Assembly: GCA_016780435.1 (NCBI GenBank)
Contig: JADHLU010000084.1
Location: 1 to 5,369 of the forward strand
Reading direction: 5' to 3'
Length of the DNA: 5,369 nt
DNA from: Flavobacteriaceae bacterium
Lineage (GTDB): Bacteria; Bacteroidota; Bacteroidia; Flavobacteriales; Flavobacteriaceae
This document shows positions 1 through 5,369 of the stretch, in pieces. The notes beneath the pieces were generated by a model. It saw only the letters and a program-made list of their open reading frames with translations, made no database searches and was not told the DNA's origin. Each line of letters starts with the position of its first letter. Position 1 is the stretch's first letter. Made by a program: the position numbers and the translations under genes.

Positions 1-1
1 C

Positions 2-607
2 CTCAAGGTGCGCAATCGCCGCGAGCAGCTGCAGCTCACTACGTCGAACTACTTGCTGTTTGTCGAACACGACCCCGTGTACACCTTGGGCAAAAGCGGA
101 GATTTCTCAAACTTACTGGTCTCAGAGGCTGAGCTTGAGCGCAAAGGAGCCGAATTTTTCAAGACCAACAGGGGAGGAGACATCACCTTTCATGGCCCTG
201 GACAGTTAGTGGCGTATCCCATTCTCGATTTGGATCATTTCTTCACCGATGTGCACAAGTATCTGCGCTTTCTTGAAGAGGCCGTTATACAAACCTTGGC
301 GCAGTGGAATATTGAAGCTACCCGTTCTTCAGGCGAAACGGGCGTTTGGATCGATGTGGGCACTCCATTTGCACGTAAAATTTGCGCCATGGGTATTCGC
401 GCGAGCCGATGGGTAACCATGCACGGGCTGGCCCTAAATGTGGATACAGACCTGAGCTTTTTCGAGCTGATGATTCCGTGTGGAATTCATGGCAAAGGGG
501 TTACTTCAATGAAAAGAGAGCTCGGTGACAACTGCCCTAGCCTAGAAAAGGTGCAGCAGGTATTTTTAACGCAATTTATGGGCTTATTCGACTGCGAATT
601 AGCCTGA
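2..607 (+). CDS. lipB: Octanoyl-[acyl carrier protein]:protein N-octanoyltransferase, 3' part (5' end outside window)
   Basis: LipB moves the octanoyl group from octanoyl-ACP to a lysine of lipoyl domains (pyruvate and 2-oxoglutarate dehydrogenases, glycine cleavage H protein), the first step of endogenous lipoate synthesis in the cytoplasm. Visible motifs, counting from the GTG at 8: EHDPVYTLGKSG (20-31), RGGDITFHGPGQLVAYPI (55-72), RKICAMGIRASRW (123-135) and IPCGIHGKGVTS (156-167). The family's catalytic lysine and cysteine are present as K124 (377-379) and C158 (479-481). The frame stays open to the left edge and reads LKVRNRRE there, an internal stretch in Bacteroidota LipB, so the GTG at 8 is a valine codon and not the start; I estimate 30-40 residues are missing. 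The stop is TGA at 605-607. It converges with the lipoprotein gene 29 bases away. The identification is very secure; the true start cannot be seen. Confidence 0.97.
   Translation, partial: LKVRNRREQLQLTTSNYLLFVEHDPVYTLGKSGDFSNLLVSEAELERKGAEFFKTNRGGDITFHGPGQLVAYPILDLDHFFTDVHKYLRFLEEAVIQTLAQWNIEATRSSGETGVWIDVGTPFARKICAMGIRASRWVTMHGLALNVDTDLSFFELMIPCGIHGKGVTSMKRELGDNCPSLEKVQQVFLTQFMGLFDCELA
581..604. terminator. Possible hairpin at the convergent 3' ends (weak terminator candidate)
   Basis: An inverted repeat lies in the last codons of lipB: 581-590 pairs with 595-604 in 9 of 10 positions (one T/T mismatch at 585/600) around a four-base loop, ACTG. It ends immediately before the lipB TGA and lies 33 bases past the stop of the minus-strand lipoprotein gene. 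Neither strand has a run of T after the stem, so it is not a canonical Rho-independent terminator. It could still act as a 3'-end stabiliser or a bidirectional stop between converging transcripts. It may also be chance, since it is made of coding sequence. Confidence 0.25.
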
Positions 608-636
608 GCTGTAGCGCACCTATCAGCCCAAGAAAT

Positions 637-2946
637 CTACTCTATTCGATAAACCGTTAGACTGTTGCGTTCGTCAGCGGTGACCAACTCAACCTTTTTG
701 TCGTTATCCATATCGATAAGGTCGATCGCAGAAATGCCTATAACCGGAAAACCTTTCAGCAATTCACCTTGGCTGTTGTAGACAAAAAGTTGCTTACTGG
801 CCTTGTCAACAAGACTGATATAAATGGTGTCGTTGACATAGAAAAAGCGCAGGCCTTCATAAATGCCGTATTCGAGTTCGATGCGTTTCTCTTTAATCTG
901 CAGTTTTTCTTGATCGCTCAGCACTAAAGTTTTGCTGCTAGAGGCTGATAAGTGATCGGGTGAAAAGCCCAGATCGGTGCGACTGACCTTTCCGCGCGTA
1001 TCTATTTGAACAAGGGCTCCTTTTTGATCAGTGAAGGCAAAGGTGTTTCGGTACTCGAACAATTCGTTTGAGGTAAAATCAAAGCGCTGGCTCAACTTAA
1101 GACGGTCTTTTCCATCGCGCTGCAGCACCTTGAGCGTTCCGTTCTTTAGCGGAAAAAGCAGATAGTCTTTGCTCGCTATTCTAAAGTGTTTGGCTGGGCT
1201 TGCCAATTCAGATTCGGCCTTGGTGTAGGTGAATCCGTTCACCTTCTCTCCGGCATTGTTGAGCATATAAATGTCGCGACCCTGGCTGAACACCATGCGG
1301 TAGTTTCGACTGTTGTCGTAATCAAATACCGACAATGCCGAGAGATTGCCATCTTGAAAACGCTTGGGAAAGCCGTCGAGGTAGTTTCCGTTTCTATCGA
1401 CAAACACAAACGAGGTTTCAGTGGTAAAGGCCAGTTGCAGTTTTTTATTTCGAAAGAGGTCTACTTCGTGAATGCGGCCTTGGATCTTGGCGTCTAACTG
1501 GCGTTTCCACAATCGAGCCCCAGAATTCGAGAAGCGGTAGAGCGCATGGCTAGCGTCTTGAACGACGATTTCGTAGGCATTGGTGTAGTGGTTTTTTACA
1601 AACTGCGGATCGGTCAGCGCCGGCGCATCAAGTGATAAGCTGAGCACAGGACTGACTATTGCTTCGAATTTAGGCGTGATAAGGGGTGCTGAGGTCGCTG
1701 CCGTAAAATAATGTGCCGCGTCTTTGACCACCGAAAACAGCTGAGCTCTTTTGTCTTCTTGTGACAGATATAACAGGCTAATTTCTTGGGCAATATTGGC
1801 CTCTAGGCTTGCGTACAGCGCTCCGCGCTTGAAGGTTTCTTCGCTACTGATAAATTTTATAAGTGACTGAAGATCAGTGTCTGATGTGCTGTACCAGAAG
1901 GCGTCTTCGTAAAGTGCCACGTAATTTACCTGGGTGGGCAGGCCCAAGGATTCCAGGTCTTGCGAAAAATCAACCTCAGTCAATTGGTAGAGTGCAATAC
2001 CCATATAGTCTTCTTTCTCAAACTGACGGCGATTGAGCTCTTCAATAATTTGTTCTGAGGCGATGCTTCGAACATAAAGCAGTTGCTGAGCCTCGAGGTC
2101 TACACGTCCGATTTCAATGGCTCCGTTGAGTAAGGGATGCCTCAAGCCGGCGGGAGCGGCCCTCACCAGAAGGCCCTTAGTTGCTCTTGGAGCGTGGTCT
2201 AGAAGTCGCGGTTGAATCGGAGCGCTCTGCGCAAAGCTCGACAAATAGAGGTCTAGGCTATCTGAGGCAAAGCTTATTCCTGTTGCCTTGATGAGTTGGC
2301 CTTCTTGACTGATGTCTAGCGAAATCGAAGAGGCTAGATCGGCATAAGCTCCGCCGCTAAGTGCCACTAAAACCAGTCGGCTATTTTCGGGTTTCATGAC
2401 TAGGTGAACCACCTCTTCTGCTGTTGCACTGGCATACAGACGCTCAACCTTTTCATCAACGGCAAAGCGCGCCTTTCCCCTAAGGGCCTCTTGTAGAATG
2501 AGGGTGGAGTTGCTGATGAGCGAGCGCCCTTCAATAGAAGCGTAGTACAATTCTTGGTCGCCCACCTGGGTGACTCCAACGGCGCTGTCGTCATAAGTCA
2601 AAGAATCGTCGAACTCAAAAGAAGTCTCCAGGTTTTCGTTGGTTGAGAGGGCTAAGAAGCTGAGCGCGTCTCGGCCTTCTGGATAGAGCGCAATTTCAAC
2701 CGCTCCAACAGGTATTAGTCCACTTAGTTGCTGCTGAATGCCGTCAACGGCTTCGCTTAGACGAACGAGATCTTTGTGAACCCTATCGGAGCTCAGCATT
2801 CCAGACCATAGGTTTTCGGCCTTATTGGCTTTTAGGATGAATGAGTAGTCGTCTGGAAAGAATCTCAGATTAGACTGCGTAAGCGTGCTCTCGACCGCAC
2901 AGGCGCTCAATAAAAGAAACAAGAAGAAAACGATGACTCGCTTCAT
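637..2946 (-). CDS. Predicted lipoprotein with DUF3352-like N-terminal region and C-terminal beta-propeller repeats; function unknown
   Basis: This is a 769-residue envelope protein of unknown function. Residues 1-16 are a lipoprotein signal (MKR, hydrophobic 4-13, lipobox LSAC with C16). Residues about 27-440 recall DUF3352-type proteins: an opening FPDDYSFILKA, an NLW segment, then alternating strands and helices with no catalytic motif I recognise. From about 455 to the end there are blade-like repeats, a beta-strand followed by an N-x-x-G turn: glycines at 476, 520, 566, 612, 652 and 727, with a degenerate copy near 682. This suggests a seven-bladed propeller. Three repeats carry a DxDxD-like loop (496, 542, 745-749), full only in the last one. 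The ATG at 2944-2946 is chosen because it gives a clean signal peptide; no Shine-Dalgarno is seen, as is usual in Bacteroidota. It follows rnhB by 36 bases and is probably cotranscribed. Lipoprotein status is firm; the domain name is tentative. Confidence 0.85.
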   Translation of the reverse strand: MKRVIVFFLFLLLSACAVESTLTQSNLRFFPDDYSFILKANKAENLWSGMLSSDRVHKDLVRLSEAVDGIQQQLSGLIPVGAVEIALYPEGRDALSFLALSTNENLETSFEFDDSLTYDDSAVGVTQVGDQELYYASIEGRSLISNSTLILQEALRGKARFAVDEKVERLYASATAEEVVHLVMKPENSRLVLVALSGGAYADLASSISLDISQEGQLIKATGISFASDSLDLYLSSFAQSAPIQPRLLDHAPRATKGLLVRAAPAGLRHPLLNGAIEIGRVDLEAQQLLYVRSIASEQIIEELNRRQFEKEDYMGIALYQLTEVDFSQDLESLGLPTQVNYVALYEDAFWYSTSDTDLQSLIKFISSEETFKRGALYASLEANIAQEISLLYLSQEDKRAQLFSVVKDAAHYFTAATSAPLITPKFEAIVSPVLSLSLDAPALTDPQFVKNHYTNAYEIVVQDASHALYRFSNSGARLWKRQLDAKIQGRIHEVDLFRNKKLQLAFTTETSFVFVDRNGNYLDGFPKRFQDGNLSALSVFDYDNSRNYRMVFSQGRDIYMLNNAGEKVNGFTYTKAESELASPAKHFRIASKDYLLFPLKNGTLKVLQRDGKDRLKLSQRFDFTSNELFEYRNTFAFTDQKGALVQIDTRGKVSRTDLGFSPDHLSASSSKTLVLSDQEKLQIKEKRIELEYGIYEGLRFFYVNDTIYISLVDKASKQLFVYNSQGELLKGFPVIGISAIDLIDMDNDKKVELVTADERNSLTVYRIE
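2899..2946 (-). other. Lipoprotein signal peptide and lipobox (residues 1-16)
   Basis: The signal has a positively charged start (K2, R3), a hydrophobic core VIVFFLFLLL (4-13) and the lipobox L13-S14-A15-C16; the cysteine codon is at 2899-2901. Signal peptidase II would cut before C16. The mature start is CAVES, with one acidic residue at +3. The surface-export signals described for Capnocytophaga and Flavobacterium lipoproteins have a cluster of acidic residues just after the cysteine, and this one does not, so a periplasm-facing location is the better guess. Confidence 0.88.
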
Positions 2947-2982
2947 GTAGAAAACAAATTAGTGCAGTGAAGGTACGACGAA

Positions 2983-3561
2983 CTAGAGGTTTGCCGCAAA
3001 CGATTTTCGGTGGTGCTTGCAGCGCCCATGGTGCTTGAGGGCTCTCTTGTGGGCGGCAGTGGGATAGCCTTTGTGCGCAGCAAACTTATAGACTGGAAAT
3101 TTTTCATCCAGCGCGCACATCAACTCGTCTCTGTAGGTTTTCGCCAAAACGGATGCTGCGGCAATACTGGCATATTTACCGTCTCCCTTTACCACACACT
3201 GGTGGGCAATTCCCAAATAGGGCTTAAAGCGATTGCCGTCTACCAAGATGAATTCAGGAGTGATCGTCAGGGCGTCAATGCAGCGATGCATGGCTAAAAT
3301 GCTCGCGTTTAAAATATTGATCTCGTCTATCGTTACTTCATCTACGTGCTCAACTGCATAGGCCAGCGCGACTCGCTCGATCACGGGCCGAAGCTCGTCG
3401 CGCTGCCGCTTACTCAGCTTTTTGGAGTCGTTTAGTAGGGGATGGTAAAAGTCTTCGGGTAAAATGACGGCTGCGGCGGTGACCGGGCCTGCCAAGCAGC
3501 CCCTTCCGGCCTCGTCAAGGCCCACTTCGATTTGTCCTTTGATGGCGTACTGAAGCAGCAT
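2983..3561 (-). CDS. rnhB: Ribonuclease HII
   Basis: RNase HII cuts the RNA strand of RNA/DNA hybrids, notably 5' of single ribonucleotides in duplex DNA, and starts ribonucleotide excision repair in the cytoplasm. At 192 residues it is full length for the family. The signature DEAGRG is at 16-21, followed by CLAGPV (22-27); acidic catalytic residues are D16, E17, D108 (in ILVDGN) and D145 (in AKTYRD). NDSKKLS (44-50), GDGKYASIAAASVLAK (126-141) and HKGYPTAAH (163-171) are also typical, and Y166 corresponds to the tyrosine that senses the RNA/DNA junction in this family. The ATG at 3559-3561 starts the usual short Bacteroidota leader before the first motif. It shares its A with the TAA of the upstream gene. 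No Shine-Dalgarno is present, so translation may be coupled. All key residues are present. Confidence 0.98.
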   Translation of the reverse strand: MLLQYAIKGQIEVGLDEAGRGCLAGPVTAAAVILPEDFYHPLLNDSKKLSKRQRDELRPVIERVALAYAVEHVDEVTIDEINILNASILAMHRCIDALTITPEFILVDGNRFKPYLGIAHQCVVKGDGKYASIAAASVLAKTYRDELMCALDEKFPVYKFAAHKGYPTAAHKRALKHHGRCKHHRKSFAANL

Positions 3562-3563
3562 TA
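3559..3563 (-). promoter_or_regulatory. TAATG stop/start overlap joining the T9SS protein gene and rnhB
   Basis: On the minus strand the TAA stop of the secreted-protein gene (3563-3561) and the ATG of rnhB (3561-3559) share one A. The sequence before the ATG is AT-rich (ATAAAGTAATCATTCGTTA) with no GGAGG-like element. Such one-base overlaps usually mean that both genes are on one mRNA and that terminating ribosomes help to start the next gene. The overlap is read directly; coupling is inferred. Confidence 0.75.
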
Positions 3564-5369
3564 ACGAATGATTACTTTATGGGTAGTGGTTTCGGCCACG
3601 GCCTCATCAGTTATGCTCAAGAAGTAGAGCCCCGGGGTTAAACCCTTGACGTTCAGTTGGGTCTTTTGATCGACTAGCGGCTGATCTTTCTCGAATACGA
3701 GCACTCCATTGGTATCGTGCAGACTCAGGCGCACTTTGGTCGAGCTCGACTGTCCCAGATAAAGCTGAATCACCCCATCACTAACTGGATTGGGATAGAT
3801 AAAGTTTTGATCAGAAAGGATATAGGTCTTCTCGAAAACGCCTTGACAGCCCTCTTCGGTGCTTACCCGAATGCGGTTTTCTATGCGATCTAGATTGAGA
3901 ACTACGGTGCGCTCGCGGGTCGTAAGTCTTTGGCCGTTAAACTCTATGGTAAAGGTGTCGGATCCGCTGAGATTCAGTGTAAGCTCGTTGCGCTGACTGT
4001 TCACAAAGCTCTGCACGCTAAGCGGCTGAGGCTGCCCAATGGCCACGTTATAACAGCGGCTAAAGGATGCCGACAGGTCGGTGGTGACACAAACGGTATA
4101 GCTGCCCGCAATTAAATTTTCGAAGCGAAGCCCGTTAAGGCTTAAGTTTTGTGGGCCTCCTGCGATGGTCTGATCGGCATCGTAGAGCGTGACGGTGTAA
4201 TTGCCGGCTGGAGCCGCCGATAAAAGGGCCATCTCGATTTGTCCGGTGGCGCTATCGGGGCAGTTGGCGTCAATGGCCACAAGGTCGAAGGCATTGGCCG
4301 GAATAGTTATAGGCTGCTCAGTCTCCGGTTCGTTGGGTTCTGTGGGCTCTTCAGGATTGCCCTCAACGGGAGGCTCCACGTAGGCCAAATCAAACACCTT
4401 AAAATTATCTACGGCCACACCCTTAGTGTTTACCGATTCATCTGAATGGAAAACCACTCTAAATAAGATATCGGTCTGATCACTTAAATCGACATTATCA
4501 ATAGGGGCGTTTGCCGTAAAGTCGTATTGATAGGAGGTCATTTGAGCATAGGCGGGCTCTTCACCTGTCCACTGTGCGCCCACACAATTGTAACAGTCAT
4601 TCTGGTTAGATTGAGGGCTTCGGCTCGAATTATACCAGTTGGGGGTTGAATTTCCGCTACCCAAAACATGCCAGGTTTGGCCTTGGTCGGTAGAGTATTG
4701 CACGTAAACCAAATCCCAATTGGTTTCGAGCTCAAAGGCCATGTCGAATGATAGCGCGGGTTGCTCAAGCAGGCTGAGGTCGTAGAAGTCAGAGAGCAGG
4801 TAGCTGCGCTCCATGTCGGGATGGTTCTGGGCTACCCCGGTCATCACCACTTGGCTGTTGGTTTGCCCTAGAAACTTTTGATTGAGGGCCGCAACCTGCC
4901 ATGAGCCCGTTCCGAAAAGATTATCGTAGGCCAAAAGACCTGGGTCGGGAGACTCGAAGTCGATTGAAGGGTAGGTCTCGGAGAATACCGCCTCGGGCTG
5001 AACCACTAGTTTGGTGCTGCTGAGGTTATTGTCGCTCCACGCATCGTTTAGAGTGGATGCCTCTGCAACTGTCGAGACAATGCCCATATAGGTCTCTGGC
5101 AGCCCCCCCAGACTAATGGTAGTACTTGCGTTGGGTGCTAAATCTACGGTTTGGTTTAGCGTTTCTTGGGCCAAACCGTTGTATGTCAAGGCGACCGAAA
5201 CGCTTTCAATGGGTTGACTGCCCTCGTTTTTAAGTTGCGCCTCAAATTGAGCCTCAGCGGGTTTAAAAATCTTGGGGCTAAGAACAGATAGTTGGCTGAT
5301 GCCGATGTCGAAATCTGCTTTTTCAACGCTGATGGGAGAGGTGAAAACTCCCCGTCCGTAGGTGGAGGC
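3561..5369 (-). CDS. Secreted multidomain protein with CARDB-like and MAM-like modules and a T9SS type-A sorting domain, C-terminal 602 residues (5' end outside window)
   Basis: The frame is open from the right edge to the TAA at 3561-3563, giving 602 visible residues (numbered from the edge). The TTG at 5187-5189 lies inside the first domain and is not the start. Modules in order: about 20-125, a CARDB/Ig-like beta-sandwich (QAQLKN-type core, ending DNNLSSTKLVV); about 130-330, a MAM/jelly-roll-like domain (SIDFES, DLVYVQYSTDQGQTW, FRVVFHSDES, GVAVDNFKVFD) with CYNC at 259-262; 331-357, an acidic Pro/Glu linker; about 361-518, a module with cysteines at 370, 427, 439 and 508; 524-602, the sorting domain. 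The protein would cross the outer membrane through T9SS and be released or anchored at the surface. Similar tails occur on secreted proteases and adhesins, so a catalytic domain may lie upstream, but none is visible. It heads the rnhB unit. Confidence 0.9.
   Translation of the reverse strand, partial: ASTYGRGVFTSPISVEKADFDIGISQLSVLSPKIFKPAEAQFEAQLKNEGSQPIESVSVALTYNGLAQETLNQTVDLAPNASTTISLGGLPETYMGIVSTVAEASTLNDAWSDNNLSSTKLVVQPEAVFSETYPSIDFESPDPGLLAYDNLFGTGSWQVAALNQKFLGQTNSQVVMTGVAQNHPDMERSYLLSDFYDLSLLEQPALSFDMAFELETNWDLVYVQYSTDQGQTWHVLGSGNSTPNWYNSSRSPQSNQNDCYNCVGAQWTGEEPAYAQMTSYQYDFTANAPIDNVDLSDQTDILFRVVFHSDESVNTKGVAVDNFKVFDLAYVEPPVEGNPEEPTEPNEPETEQPITIPANAFDLVAIDANCPDSATGQIEMALLSAAPAGNYTVTLYDADQTIAGGPQNLSLNGLRFENLIAGSYTVCVTTDLSASFSRCYNVAIGQPQPLSVQSFVNSQRNELTLNLSGSDTFTIEFNGQRLTTRERTVVLNLDRIENRIRVSTEEGCQGVFEKTYILSDQNFIYPNPVSDGVIQLYLGQSSSTKVRLSLHDTNGVLVFEKDQPLVDQKTQLNVKGLTPGLYFLSITDEAVAETTTHKVIIR
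3564..3800 (-). other. T9SS type-A C-terminal sorting domain
   Basis: Residues 524-602 begin IYPNPVSDG, continue with a strand containing VRLSLHDTNGVLVFE, then LNVKGLTPGLYFLSI, and end HKVIIR. This is the order of the type-A sorting domain (TIGR04183): YPNP, a D-x-x-G turn, L-x-x-G-x-Y-x-x-x-I, and a final K-V/I-hydrophobic-basic strand at the extreme C-terminus. The domain targets periplasmic cargo to the T9SS translocon and is normally removed by the sortase PorU. Confidence 0.95.
4299..4379 (-). other. Acidic Pro/Glu-rich interdomain linker
   Basis: Residues 331-357 are built of P, E, T, N and G (for example EEPTEPNEPETEQP), with no hydrophobic core. They lie between the MAM-like domain and the four-cysteine module. 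The segment is probably a flexible, extended spacer. The underlying DNA is a loose, imperfect run of Pro/Glu codons, not an exact tandem repeat. Confidence 0.7.

Noticed and set aside
8..10. GTG as the start codon of lipB
   Set aside because: The frame continues open to the left edge and reads LKVRNRRE, a conserved internal segment in Bacteroidota LipB; starting here would remove the family's N-terminal strand and helix.
1186..1497. Open frame of 103 codons on the + strand inside the lipoprotein gene
   Set aside because: It is antisense to a well-supported 769-residue gene, its translation shows no motif, and open frames opposite long genes are common at this base composition.
2947..2982. 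Bacteroidota-type promoter (TAnnTTTG) before the lipoprotein gene
   Set aside because: The minus strand has CTAATTTG about eight bases before the ATG, but the TA is one base out of register, there is no convincing upstream TTTG element at the right spacing, and it is too close to the start codon.
3010..3297. Open frame of 95 codons on the + strand across rnhB
   Set aside because: It lies opposite conserved RNase HII motifs and has no recognisable protein features; it is a shadow frame.
5187..5189. TTG as the start codon of the T9SS protein
   Set aside because: It falls in the middle of a beta-sandwich domain, gives no signal peptide, and the upstream frame is open to the window edge with plausible protein sequence.
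1..5369. Defence island, mobile element, CRISPR array or new multi-gene system
   Set aside because: No transposase, integrase, Cas, nuclease-ATPase or toxin-antitoxin genes, terminal repeats or tandem direct repeats were seen; two of the four genes are housekeeping and the others are typical envelope proteins.

Overview
The window reads as ordinary chromosomal DNA of a Bacteroidota bacterium, most likely of the class Flavobacteriia or a close marine relative. Three things support this: a C-terminal type IX secretion (T9SS) type-A sorting domain, which is restricted to this phylum; a LipB and an RNase HII whose motifs have the Bacteroidota wording; and gene starts without a Shine-Dalgarno sequence. 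Base composition is near-balanced (about half G+C by eye), and no gene stands out as foreign.

Layout: (1) At the left edge on the + strand is the 3' part of lipB, octanoyltransferase of lipoate synthesis; its first few dozen codons lie outside the window. (2) A 29-base gap separates it from a convergent block of three minus-strand genes. In transcription order (right to left) these are a large secreted multidomain protein with a T9SS sorting domain, whose 5' part is outside the window; rnhB (RNase HII); and a 769-residue predicted lipoprotein. The T9SS gene and rnhB overlap by one base (TAATG). rnhB and the lipoprotein gene are separated by 36 bases. The three are therefore probably one transcription unit, with its promoter outside the window or inside an upstream gene.

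The functions do not form an obvious pathway: cofactor attachment, removal of RNA from RNA/DNA hybrids, and two envelope proteins. The interesting content is in the envelope proteins. The lipoprotein joins an N-terminal region resembling DUF3352-type proteins to what I read as a seven-repeat beta-propeller. The T9SS protein carries a CARDB-like module, a MAM/jelly-roll-like module with a CxxC insertion, an acidic Pro/Glu linker, and a four-cysteine module just before the sorting domain.

I see no RNA genes, mobile elements, CRISPR arrays or phage genes, and no evidence of a new defence or mobile system. Coding density is near complete; no gene-free stretch exceeds about 40 bases.
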